DNA of 34,264 nt, from NCBI GenBank assembly GCA_031281275.1, contig JAITFP010000080.1, positions 1-34,264 of the forward strand. The letters run 5' to 3'. The position numbers and the translations under genes were made by a program. Of the stretch, positions 1 through 6,930 are shown piece by piece (position 1 is the first letter of the stretch; each line of letters opens with the position of its first letter). The notes below the pieces were generated by a model that saw only the letters and a list, made by a program, of their open reading frames with translations, ran no database searches and was not told the DNA's origin. The DNA is from Candidatus Fibrimonadaceae bacterium. GTDB taxonomy: Bacteria; Fibrobacterota; Fibrobacteria; Fibrobacterales; Fibrobacteraceae.

Positions 1-1074
1 CCCGAAGTGAAAAAAGCTATGTTTGAGGTTGTTGAGTTTTGGCTTGAACAAGGCGTTGATGGTTTTAGGCTTGATGTTATCAATATGCTTTACAAAGACA
101 AAAAATTACGCAACAACCCTATAACTAATTTTATATTAAATAGCAAAGTGTTTAACCGAAATCGTGGTAGCGTATATGAAATGCTAAAAGAGTTCAGGTT
201 GCTGCTCAATAAATACCCCGATAAAGCAAGCGTGGGCGAAATATACGCAAACCCGCCAGGCGACACAAAACTCGCTTCCAGTTTCTTAGGCTCTGGCACC
301 GATATGCTGCATTTGGCATTTGATTTTTCCTTTGTTTTTACAAGGTGGAAAGCCTCTTCCTATTACAAAACCATTAGGAATGTTTATCGCAAACTGCCAG
401 AAAAAGGCTGGCCATGTTTCTTCTTTTCCAACCACGATGTTGGTCGCAGCACCAAGCGTTTTGGTTTTGGATTTACTCTTTTCAAATATCACAAAGTAAA
501 ATTACGAGCCTTGCTTTTAATGACGCTTAAAGGCACACCCTTTATTTATTACGGCGATGAAATAGGAATGGAAAACGCAGATATAAAAAAAGAGCATATC
601 CGCGATTTGTATGGAAAACTCTTCCATCCTTTTTTCAAAGGGCGCGATGGTTTTCGTACTCCAATGCACTGGGACAACAGTGCCAATTCTGGATTTAGCA
701 GTGCAGAACCTTGGCTCCCTGTGCATCCCAATTACGATAAAATAAATGTTGAAAATCAAAGAGGCAAAAGCGATTCTGTTTTTTCTGCGCATAAGCAGCT
801 TATTGCTTTGCGAAAAAAATACAAAGCCTTACAACTCGGCAATATTGATTTTATACTTAAAGGATACGGGAATGTGCTGGCTTATGAGCGTTGGTGGGAA
901 GGCGAGAGTTTGCGAATATTTTTGAATTTCAGTTTTACCAAGAAAGAAGTGCATTTAGCTGGAAATTTGGAGAGAGCAAAAGTGGTTTTCAGTACACATT
1001 CTGGAAAAACCATTATTGATGGGAGTAAAATTGAGTTGAAGGCGTTTCAGGGAGTGGTGGTTTTGATAAATTAG
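1..1074 (+). CDS. GH13 alpha-glucosidase / oligo-1,6-glucosidase family protein, 5' end missing
   Basis: This is the C-terminal part of a glycoside hydrolase family 13 enzyme, which hydrolyses alpha-glucosidic bonds of malto- or isomalto-oligosaccharides. The frame is open to the first base of the window, so the gene begins upstream; the GTG at 7 is not a credible start. Conserved GH13 regions are visible: GFRLDV with the nucleophile Asp at 73-75, VGEIYA with the acid/base Glu at 238-240, and SNHDVGR with the transition-state Asp at 436-438. The GRDGFRTPMHW motif is typical of the oligo-1,6-glucosidase/alpha-glucosidase/trehalose-converting subgroup. After the barrel there is a short beta domain ending at a TAG. 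No signal peptide can be judged. Substrate specificity cannot be decided from this fragment. Confidence 0.93.
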   Translation, partial: PEVKKAMFEVVEFWLEQGVDGFRLDVINMLYKDKKLRNNPITNFILNSKVFNRNRGSVYEMLKEFRLLLNKYPDKASVGEIYANPPGDTKLASSFLGSGTDMLHLAFDFSFVFTRWKASSYYKTIRNVYRKLPEKGWPCFFFSNHDVGRSTKRFGFGFTLFKYHKVKLRALLLMTLKGTPFIYYGDEIGMENADIKKEHIRDLYGKLFHPFFKGRDGFRTPMHWDNSANSGFSSAEPWLPVHPNYDKINVENQRGKSDSVFSAHKQLIALRKKYKALQLGNIDFILKGYGNVLAYERWWEGESLRIFLNFSFTKKEVHLAGNLERAKVVFSTHSGKTIIDGSKIELKAFQGVVVLIN

Positions 1075-1077
1075 TAA

Positions 1078-1088
1078 TTTTGTATATT
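1078..1088 (+). promoter_or_regulatory. Promoter-like box TTTTGTATATT, leadered class
   Basis: The box begins four bases after the GH13 stop and ends 25 nt before the antitoxin ATG, which has its own Shine-Dalgarno. It matches the box found upstream of many genes in this window; TATATT is read as the -10 hexamer. It would drive the toxin-antitoxin pair. Confidence 0.6.
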
Positions 1089-1113
1089 ATTAAAAATAAT
1101 CTAAGGAGTTAAT

Positions 1114-1401
1114 ATGGTTGTGAATGTTGCTGAAAACATAAAGCCTGTATCTTACATAAAGAGCAATGCTTCTGATGTTATGGATTATGTTTATGAGAAT
1201 AAAAATCCTGTGATAATAACAAAGAATGGCGAAGCGATAGCTGTTTTAGTTGACATTGAAACATACCAAAAAACGCAAGACGCTTTTGCTTTGTTGAATA
1301 TTATCAAACTTGGAGAAGATGATATAAAAGCAAAAAGAACCAAAAAAGCAAGCGTTGTTTTTTCTGAAATTAAGGGAAGGCTGCAAGGGCAAGCTAGATG
1401 A
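1114..1401 (+). CDS. Type II antitoxin, Phd/YefM family
   Basis: A 95-residue protein with the Phd/YefM N-terminal DNA-binding fold. It runs from 'IKPVSYIKSNASDVM' through 'NPVIITKNGEAIAVLVDIETYQ', the usual order of the family (beta strand, helix, then the strand motif with NGxxxAVL). Family members bind their own promoter and neutralise the partner toxin with the C-terminal tail, here rich in Lys and Arg. The ATG is preceded by AAGGAG at 1103-1108, spaced 5 nt. The stop overlaps the toxin start as ATGA, the typical coupled antitoxin-toxin arrangement. Autoregulation is expected from family knowledge, and the box at 1078-1088 is the candidate promoter. Confidence 0.88.
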   Translation: MVVNVAENIKPVSYIKSNASDVMDYVYENKNPVIITKNGEAIAVLVDIETYQKTQDAFALLNIIKLGEDDIKAKRTKKASVVFSEIKGRLQGQAR

Positions 1402-1727
1402 TTAAAAAATATAATGTAAATTTAACGAAAGGGGCAGAAATAGATTTAGAAGAAATAGTTTCTTATATTGCAAATGATAGCGTTCTGAACGCTTTAAGAA
1501 TTTTGGAAAGATTACAGAATAAAGTAAACTCTTTGAATAGAATGCCTGAACGAGGTAGATACGTTCCCGAGTTACTAGACAAGAATATTAGAGAATATAA
1601 GGAACTTATAGAAAATCCGTGGAGAATTTTTTATAGAATAGAAGAAAAAGAGGTATATGTTTTAGCTATAATAGATGGTCGCAGGAATGTACAGGATATT
1701 TTAATTGAAAAATTAATTAGAAAATAA
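1398..1727 (+). CDS. Type II toxin, RelE/ParE superfamily
   Basis: A 109-residue RelE/ParE-fold protein. The N-terminus 'YNVNLTKGAEIDLEEIVSYIA' and the C-terminal core 'YKELIENPWRIFYRIEEKEVYVLAIIDGRRN' match the plasmid-stabilisation toxin pattern, in which the strand 'WRIFYRI' is followed by 'VLAIIDGRR'. Family members are either ribosome-dependent mRNA endonucleases (RelE) or gyrase inhibitors (ParE), and sequence alone does not decide here. The start codon overlaps the antitoxin stop by four bases, so translation is probably coupled. The frame is intact and of normal family length. Confidence 0.88.
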   Translation: MIKKYNVNLTKGAEIDLEEIVSYIANDSVLNALRILERLQNKVNSLNRMPERGRYVPELLDKNIREYKELIENPWRIFYRIEEKEVYVLAIIDGRRNVQDILIEKLIRK

Positions 1728-1783
1728 ATAAGGTTGCCCCAAATACGAACCTCGTGCGTTTATGTGTGTTTGGAGGTGTTTAA

Positions 1784-1794
1784 TTTTGTATATT
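1784..1794 (+). promoter_or_regulatory. Promoter-like box TTTTGTATATT upstream of aroE
   Basis: Identical to the box before aroKB, including the following TAGCAAA. It ends 9 nt before an ATG at 1804 that opens a six-codon frame, and 30 nt before the aroE ATG. Confidence 0.55.
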
Positions 1795-1803
1795 TAGCAA
1801 AAA

Positions 1804-1824
1804 ATGAGCAGGGAAAGCAGATAG
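1804..1824 (+). other. Six-codon leader frame MSRESR-stop abutting aroE
   Basis: ATG at 1804 reads six codons to TAG at 1822-1824. The aroE ATG follows immediately, in the same frame. The ATG sits exactly 9 nt after the promoter box, the same gap as for aroKB. It may be a leaderless mini-ORF coupled to aroE, or the remnant of a longer aroE N-terminus. Confidence 0.3.
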
Positions 1825-2652
1825 ATGATTAACGGCAAAACAGAAATTCTTGGTATATTTGCTTGTCCGGTGGAGCATACAAAATCGCCGGCTATTCAGA
1901 ATGCACTTTTGAAAAATTGCGGAATAAATGCGGTTTATGTGCCATTTCACGCGGAAAAAAATTTGAAGGAAGCGGTGGAAGGTTTTAGGGCAATGGGTTT
2001 TAAGGGGGCAAATGTGAGTATTCCGTTCAAGGAACAAATTGTGCCTTTTTTGGATTATATTTCACCAGTTTCCAAAGCCACAGGTAGCGTAAATACCCTT
2101 TATTGGCAAGACGGCAAACTCTGCGGAACCAGTACAGATGGCTTGGGAGCTTTGAGAAATTTGGAAGAAGCTGGTATTGAAATTAAAGGAAAAAATATAG
2201 CTATGCTCGGCAGCGGCGGTGCCGCAAAAGCCTTGGCTTACGCCTTTTTGAAAGAAGGTGGTGCGGCATCACTAAAAATTTTCAGCATAGAAGCGGACAA
2301 ATGGACTATGCATCTTGAGAATTTGAGTTTGTATAATTATGACGAAATAAAAAATCATAAAGACGGCATAGACTTGCTTTGCAACGCGACACCGCTTGGA
2401 ATGCACCCCAACGTAAATCAAAGCCCAATAGACAAATCCCTTTTAAACAAAAGTATGACGGTTTTTGATATTGTGTATAATCCGCTTAAAACTCGGCTTT
2501 TGCAAGAGGCAGAGGAAATTGGCTGCAAAACTCTTGGCGGAATTGGAATGTTGATACATCAGGGTTTAGAGAGTTTCAAATTGTGGTTTCCAAATTCAAA
2601 ACCGGATTTCAAGGTGGCTTTGGAGGCTATTTTTCCACCCTTTCTTCAATAA
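1825..2652 (+). CDS. aroE: Shikimate dehydrogenase
   Basis: This enzyme reduces 3-dehydroshikimate to shikimate with NADPH in the cytoplasmic shikimate pathway. The 275 residues are normal family length. The N-terminal substrate domain has 'PVEHTKSPAIQN' and 'ANVSIPFKE', with catalytic Lys about residue 69. 'GSVNTLY' and 'GTSTDG' contain the substrate Asn (about 90) and catalytic Asp (about 105). The cofactor domain has the glycine loop GSGGAAK (about 129-135), 'NATPLGM', and the C-terminal 'GGIGMLIHQG'. The ATG directly follows the leader-frame TAG, and the preceding AGGGAAAG is only a weak Shine-Dalgarno. The neighbouring aroKB gene (two genes on) belongs to the same pathway. Confidence 0.96.
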   Translation: MINGKTEILGIFACPVEHTKSPAIQNALLKNCGINAVYVPFHAEKNLKEAVEGFRAMGFKGANVSIPFKEQIVPFLDYISPVSKATGSVNTLYWQDGKLCGTSTDGLGALRNLEEAGIEIKGKNIAMLGSGGAAKALAYAFLKEGGAASLKIFSIEADKWTMHLENLSLYNYDEIKNHKDGIDLLCNATPLGMHPNVNQSPIDKSLLNKSMTVFDIVYNPLKTRLLQEAEEIGCKTLGGIGMLIHQGLESFKLWFPNSKPDFKVALEAIFPPFLQ

Positions 2653-2700
2653 TTTTATATCTTATTGAGTAAATTCAACGTATTTTGGAGAAAATTCATT

Positions 2701-3429
2701 ATGAGAAAACAATTCTTAAAATTCGCACAGGTGGCGGGCATTATGCTTGCTTTGACATTTACATTTGGCTGCTCTGGCAGCGATGACGACACAGGAGGTT
2801 CAGGTACTGCTGCTGGTGGTGCAGGCGGTTCTTGCGATATAAGTGATTACAATAAAGTTGTAATGCCAGATGGTAAAACGTGGATGGCAGAGAATATGAA
2901 CTGCGTTGTTGCAGGTAGCAGGTGTTATGGCGAAGGCGGTAGAGAAATAAGTTACGATAAAAATGGGTATCATACCACCACATTATCAAACGCGGAGATA
3001 AAAGCTAACTGTGCCAAGTACGGTCGTCTTTACGATTGGGAAGCGGCTATGAAAGTTTGTCCTAATGGATGGCATTTGCCAAGCTATGATGAATGGACAA
3101 CGCTGATAAATTATGTTGGGGGTGAAGATATCGCAGGAAAGAAGCTAAAAACAAAAGACGGGTGGAGCTATAATCTTGATGGGAAAATAATATACGGCAA
3201 AGGTACGGACGATTACGGTTTTTCAGCCTTGCCGGGCGGCTTCGGCGATTCCAATGGCGATTTTACCAGTGGCAGCAGTGGCGGATGGTGGTGGAGTGCC
3301 ACTATGTCCGATGATTCTAATATTTGTTATCTAAGTCTAGACTATAAGGACGATGATGCGTATAAGCTCTGCAACACTAGTCTCAACAGTAATAAAGTGT
3401 TGTTCTACGTACGTTGCGTACAAGGCTAA
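2701..3429 (+). CDS. FISUMP-domain lipoprotein
   Basis: A 242-residue secreted lipoprotein. The chosen ATG is preceded by GGAG at 2687-2690 and starts a lipoprotein signal peptide ending in the lipobox 'TFGC' (Cys about 24). An upstream in-frame TTG at 2665 would place extra residues before the signal and was not used. A low-complexity Ser/Gly/Asp linker follows the acylated Cys. The rest is one FISUMP domain: 'DGKTWMAENMNC', 'GRLYDWEAAMKVCPNGWHLP', 'DDYGFSALPGGFG', 'WWWSAT' and a terminal 'YVRCV'. The domain is abundant in Fibrobacter and of unknown molecular function. It lies between aroE and aroKB with a strong terminator after it. Confidence 0.88.
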   Translation: MRKQFLKFAQVAGIMLALTFTFGCSGSDDDTGGSGTAAGGAGGSCDISDYNKVVMPDGKTWMAENMNCVVAGSRCYGEGGREISYDKNGYHTTTLSNAEIKANCAKYGRLYDWEAAMKVCPNGWHLPSYDEWTTLINYVGGEDIAGKKLKTKDGWSYNLDGKIIYGKGTDDYGFSALPGGFGDSNGDFTSGSSGGWWWSATMSDDSNICYLSLDYKDDDAYKLCNTSLNSNKVLFYVRCVQG

Positions 3430-3439
3430 GGCTTAGCAC

Positions 3440-3467
3440 CGCCCATAGCGTAGCGGTGGGCGTTTTT
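3440..3467 (+). terminator. Rho-independent terminator after the FISUMP lipoprotein
   Basis: CGCCCA (3440-3445) pairs with TGGGCG (3457-3462) around an 11-nt loop and is followed directly by five T's (3463-3467). The stem begins 11 nt after the stop. The T run is shared with the aroKB promoter box, so terminator and promoter overlap. Confidence 0.75.
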
Positions 3468-3474
3468 GTATATT
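3464..3474 (+). promoter_or_regulatory. Promoter-like box TTTTGTATATT, leaderless class, aroKB
   Basis: TATATT ends only 9 nt before the aroKB ATG, and no purine-rich Shine-Dalgarno lies between (TAGCAAAGA). If this is the -10 hexamer, transcription would start at or within about three bases of the ATG. It overlaps the U tract of the preceding terminator. Confidence 0.6.
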
Positions 3475-3483
3475 TAGCAAAGA

Positions 3484-5100
3484 ATGAATAACATTTATTT
3501 CACAGGTTTTATGGCAAGCGGAAAAACCCGCGTGGGCAAAATGCTTGCCAAACGTTTAAGATTAAACTATGTGGATTCCGATTCCTTTATAGTGGAACGC
3601 ACGGGCAAAAGCATATCGGAAATTTTTGAGCAAGACGGCGAGGCTAAATTCCGTGAGTTGGAAAAAGAGGCGATAACGGAAATTTCCAAAAAGGAAAGAA
3701 TGGTCGTTTCGCTTGGAGGCGGAGCCGTTGCGAGAGCAGAGAATGTTCAGGTGATAAAAAATTCTGGCATACTGATTTGCATTAAAGCCGAACCCGAAAT
3801 TCTGAGCGAACGCATTGGGCGAAACGATAAACGCCCCCTGATGGCAGGACTAGAACCAAAAGCAAGGCTTGCAAAAATCAAAACTATGCTTGCCGAGCGA
3901 GAGAAGTTTTATGCCAATGCGGATTTCAGCATTGATAGCGATGAGATTGGGCCAGAAGAGAGAATTCTCCCTCAGCTTTTGGAAAATTTGAAATTGTGGA
4001 AACATTTGGAAGTTAGAGTTGAGCCAGCTTCTACGGGGGGTTACCCGATTTTCATAGGAAAAAATATTTTGGATCATTCTGAAATTCTATTGAGAACATT
4101 GAATTTACTTCCGCAAAACGAAATGCTCGTTTGCACAGATTCAAATATAGCTAAAAAACAGAAAAGGAATTTTGAGCGACTTTGCTTGCAAGCAAATGCA
4201 GCTAAACAATTTATTTTCACAGCCGGAGAAAGCAGCAAAAATTTGGAAGAGCTAAACGCTCTTTGGACTTTTATGCTAAAAAGTCGCTACTCCCGAAAGA
4301 GCTGTTTATTGCAATTCAGCGGTGGAGTGGTTGGCGATATGGCTGGTTTCGCCGCCGCAACCTACCAAAGAGGAATTTCTTTTGTTCAGTTCCCCACTTC
4401 TCTTTTGGCAATGGTGGACAGCAGCGTTGGTGGCAAAGTTGCCATTAATCACTCCGAAGGCAAAAATATGATAGGCGCATTTTACCAGCCGAGAGCCGTG
4501 ATGTGCGATTTATCGGTTTTGAAAACACTCCCCGAAGAAGAATACTACGCGGGTCTTGCCGAAGTTGTTAAGTATGGAATAATATATGATTACGATTTTT
4601 TTGAATGGCTGGAAAAAAACACAGATGCAATTTTAGAAAAAGATGCAGCAGCTTTGAAACACATTGTAAAACGTTCTTGTGAAATAAAGGCGGAAGTTGT
4701 GGGCATAGACGAGCGCGAACTTGGGCTTAGGGCAATTTTGAATTATGGTCACACATTTGGGCACGCAATAGAAAAACTTACCAGCTACAGCAAATTCTCG
4801 CACGGCATCGCGGTGGGTCTTGGAATGAGAGTTGCGGGCAGGTTATCCACAATATCGGGGCGTTGGAGCAAAAAAGAGGAAAACAGGCAAAACGAGCTTT
4901 TGAGCAAATTTGGCATTCCAAAAACATTAAAAGAGTGCGGAGTTAAATTCTCTTTTGATGCAGCTTGGCAAGCAATGGGAGCAGACAAAAAAACAGAAAA
5001 GCATACCAGATTTTACATTCTGCCAATAAAAATAGGCAAAGTGGAAAAAACATCAGAACCAACAAAGAAACAAGTGTTTGAGGCTTTTGGATGTATATAA
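3484..5100 (+). CDS. aroKB: Bifunctional shikimate kinase / 3-dehydroquinate synthase
   Basis: One 538-residue frame carries two shikimate-pathway enzymes. Residues 1 to about 170 are shikimate kinase: P-loop GFMASGKT at 8-15, 'DSD' near 31-33, and the substrate 'SLGGGA' loop about 76-81. Residues about 180-538 are 3-dehydroquinate synthase: 'SGGVVGD' 279-285, 'DSSVGGK' 312-318, 'KNMIGAF' 327-333, and metal ligands including Glu360 and the His pair of 'GHTFGH' at 423 and 427. AroKB fusions are known in some bacteria. The two enzymes catalyse non-adjacent steps (DHQ synthesis and shikimate phosphorylation). No Shine-Dalgarno precedes the ATG. The 3' end overlaps the next gene by 10 nt. Confidence 0.96.
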   Translation: MNNIYFTGFMASGKTRVGKMLAKRLRLNYVDSDSFIVERTGKSISEIFEQDGEAKFRELEKEAITEISKKERMVVSLGGGAVARAENVQVIKNSGILICIKAEPEILSERIGRNDKRPLMAGLEPKARLAKIKTMLAEREKFYANADFSIDSDEIGPEERILPQLLENLKLWKHLEVRVEPASTGGYPIFIGKNILDHSEILLRTLNLLPQNEMLVCTDSNIAKKQKRNFERLCLQANAAKQFIFTAGESSKNLEELNALWTFMLKSRYSRKSCLLQFSGGVVGDMAGFAAATYQRGISFVQFPTSLLAMVDSSVGGKVAINHSEGKNMIGAFYQPRAVMCDLSVLKTLPEEEYYAGLAEVVKYGIIYDYDFFEWLEKNTDAILEKDAAALKHIVKRSCEIKAEVVGIDERELGLRAILNYGHTFGHAIEKLTSYSKFSHGIAVGLGMRVAGRLSTISGRWSKKEENRQNELLSKFGIPKTLKECGVKFSFDAAWQAMGADKKTEKHTRFYILPIKIGKVEKTSEPTKKQVFEAFGCI

Positions 5101-5639
5101 TAGCACTTATATTCGCCTTGCTTATTTCCTGCTCCGGTTACGACAGGGAAGAGTTCCGTATGGAAGTTGGTAAAAAATATGCTTTGACAAAATGGCCCGA
5201 TAGTGCTTATATAGATACATTGGATAGGTTTTTCAAATATGAGCAGGTGAAACAGTCTGCGAAGCAAAAAGTGGAAATGACAATGAGCAACAATATTATG
5301 AGTTTGCCACAAAAACCCACTCAAAGCAAGCCTAGAACAAGTACGCCAAATACAGCAAGCACACCAAAAACAAGCGAAGCGAAAACGCAGTCTTTTCCAG
5401 ATAAGTTTTTTTATTCTTTAAGCAAGCTTTTGGAAAATCCTAACAACAATGAATTTGGCAAAAAATACAGGGCAAAAGGCGGCGAAACTTTGGATGAATT
5501 GCTCGTTAGAGTTTATGGGCAGCAGGCAAAAAAAGTTCCCAAATATGTTTCCGAATCAATGCTCAAACAACTGAACCCCGACACGGATTTTTCTTCTATG
5601 GCAGAGGGAGAGGCGGTGTTGCTGCCGGTGGTTAGGTAA
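5091..5639 (+). CDS. LysM-like lipoprotein
   Basis: A 182-residue protein starting with a short hydrophobic segment and a lipobox 'LISC' (Cys about 14), so probably an outer-membrane or periplasmic lipoprotein. The middle (about residues 70-105) is a Pro/Thr/Ser/Lys linker. The C-terminus has 'YRAKGGETLDELLVRVYGQQA' and later 'LNPDTD' and 'AEGEAVLLP', which resembles a LysM peptidoglycan-binding repeat; this assignment is by pattern only. The ATG lies inside the end of aroKB (10-nt overlap) with GAGG at 5078-5081 as a possible ribosome site, so the two are probably cotranscribed. Its 3' end overlaps the convergent fliI by 8 nt. Confidence 0.7.
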   Translation: MYIIALIFALLISCSGYDREEFRMEVGKKYALTKWPDSAYIDTLDRFFKYEQVKQSAKQKVEMTMSNNIMSLPQKPTQSKPRTSTPNTASTPKTSEAKTQSFPDKFFYSLSKLLENPNNNEFGKKYRAKGGETLDELLVRVYGQQAKKVPKYVSESMLKQLNPDTDFSSMAEGEAVLLPVVR

Positions 5640-6930
5640 GCCCCGCGATCTCTTTCATCGCGGCTTCCGTATCTTTATACTGCGAACTCTCGCCTATGCC
5701 TTGCACCAAAAAATTATTGATTGCAACTTGCCTCTTAATTGCAACATCAATTTCTTGGTCAGAACCTTTGGCGTAAGCACCTATGTTTATCAAATCCTCA
5801 TTTTTGCGATAAACGGCAAGGCTTCGCAAAAGGGTTGCGGAATATTTTTTCAATTCGGGATTTGCAATATCTGTGCGGCAACGGCTTATGCTCGCTAACA
5901 CGTCAATGGCGGGGTAATGATTTTTGTTTGCCAAAGCACGGGAAAGCACAATGTGACCATCTAAAATGGAACGCACGCAGTCTGCGATGGGGTCGTCTAA
6001 ATCGTCTCCGTCAACCAAGACTGTGTAAAGGGCGGTTATGCTGCCTTTGGTGCTGTTGCCTGCACGTTCAAAGAGCTTGGGCAAAAATGCAAAAACAGAG
6101 GGGGTGTAGCCTTTTGTTGCAGGAGGCTCGCCAACTGCAAGACCAATTTCCCTTTGAGCCATTGCTAGACGTGTGCTTGAATCCATTAAAAAAAATACGT
6201 CTTCACCCTCGTCTCTAAAAAATTCCGCTATGCTTATGGCGAGCAAGCTTGCCTTCAACCTAACAAGAGCGGGCTGGTCGCTGGTGGCAACAACCACAAC
6301 GGAGCGTTTCAATCCTTCTGGTCCCAAATCTTTTTCTATGAATTCCCTCACTTCCCTGCCACGCTCGCCAATAAGGGCTATAACATTGACCTTTGCTAGG
6401 CAATTTCTCGCTATCATTCCCATAGTCACGCTTTTGCCAACTCCAGAGCCTGCAAAAATGCCCATTCTTTGACCCCTGCCAATTGTCAAAAAACCATCTA
6501 TGGCACGAATACCTGTGAACATAGGTTCTTTTATGCGGGTTCTTTCCATTGCGCTTGGCGGGGTTGCATAAATGGAGCGGCGTTCTTTATATCTAACTTC
6601 GCCAAGCCCGTCCATTGGGTTTCCCATTCCGTCTATAACTCTGCCCAAAAGTTCGTGCCCAACAGGTGCACTTAGTGTATCACCTTTTGCCACAACAGAC
6701 ATTCCGGGTCTAATTCCTTCAAGAGGTCCTAAAGGCATAATTAAAGTTCTGGTTTCTCTAAAACCCACAACCTCTGCACTGCAAATTGTTTTTCCGTTTT
6801 GTTCTATAGCACAAAGTTCGCCAATTCCCGCATTTGGTCCTTCGCATTCAATAACCAGTCCTATTATTTTAACAATGCGCCCACGCACATCCGCAAGGCG
6901 AACACGGGCTATTTCCTCTAACCTACTCAT
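5632..6930 (-). CDS. fliI: Flagellar export ATPase FliI (FliI/YscN family)
   Basis: A 432-residue type III export ATPase that energises substrate delivery to the flagellar export gate. The N-terminal beta domain is followed by 'GRVIDGMGNPMDG', the Walker A loop 'GSGVGKS' (about 161-167), 'IGERGREVREF' (about 188-197) and a Walker B strand ending at Asp250 ('VFFLMDSSTR'). The FliI-type C-terminus has 'YPAIDVLASISR'. Length is normal. The start ATG overlaps the acyl-CoA synthetase stop by 8 nt, so it is the last gene of the operon. No other flagellar gene is visible here. A non-flagellar type III ATPase is the alternative, but the sequence looks flagellar. Confidence 0.9.
   Translation of the reverse strand: MSRLEEIARVRLADVRGRIVKIIGLVIECEGPNAGIGELCAIEQNGKTICSAEVVGFRETRTLIMPLGPLEGIRPGMSVVAKGDTLSAPVGHELLGRVIDGMGNPMDGLGEVRYKERRSIYATPPSAMERTRIKEPMFTGIRAIDGFLTIGRGQRMGIFAGSGVGKSVTMGMIARNCLAKVNVIALIGERGREVREFIEKDLGPEGLKRSVVVVATSDQPALVRLKASLLAISIAEFFRDEGEDVFFLMDSSTRLAMAQREIGLAVGEPPATKGYTPSVFAFLPKLFERAGNSTKGSITALYTVLVDGDDLDDPIADCVRSILDGHIVLSRALANKNHYPAIDVLASISRCRTDIANPELKKYSATLLRSLAVYRKNEDLINIGAYAKGSDQEIDVAIKRQVAINNFLVQGIGESSQYKDTEAAMKEIAGLT
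5643..5663 (+). terminator. Hairpin at the convergent lipoprotein/fliI junction
   Basis: CCGCGAT (5643-5649) pairs perfectly with ATCGCGG (5657-5663) around a 7-nt loop, starting 4 nt after the lipoprotein stop. It lies within the fliI 3' coding end and lacks a T run, so it is a weak terminator candidate for the + strand only. Confidence 0.3.

Noticed and set aside
2665-2700. TTG start for the FISUMP lipoprotein
   Set aside because: The ATG at 2701 has a Shine-Dalgarno and begins the lipoprotein signal directly.
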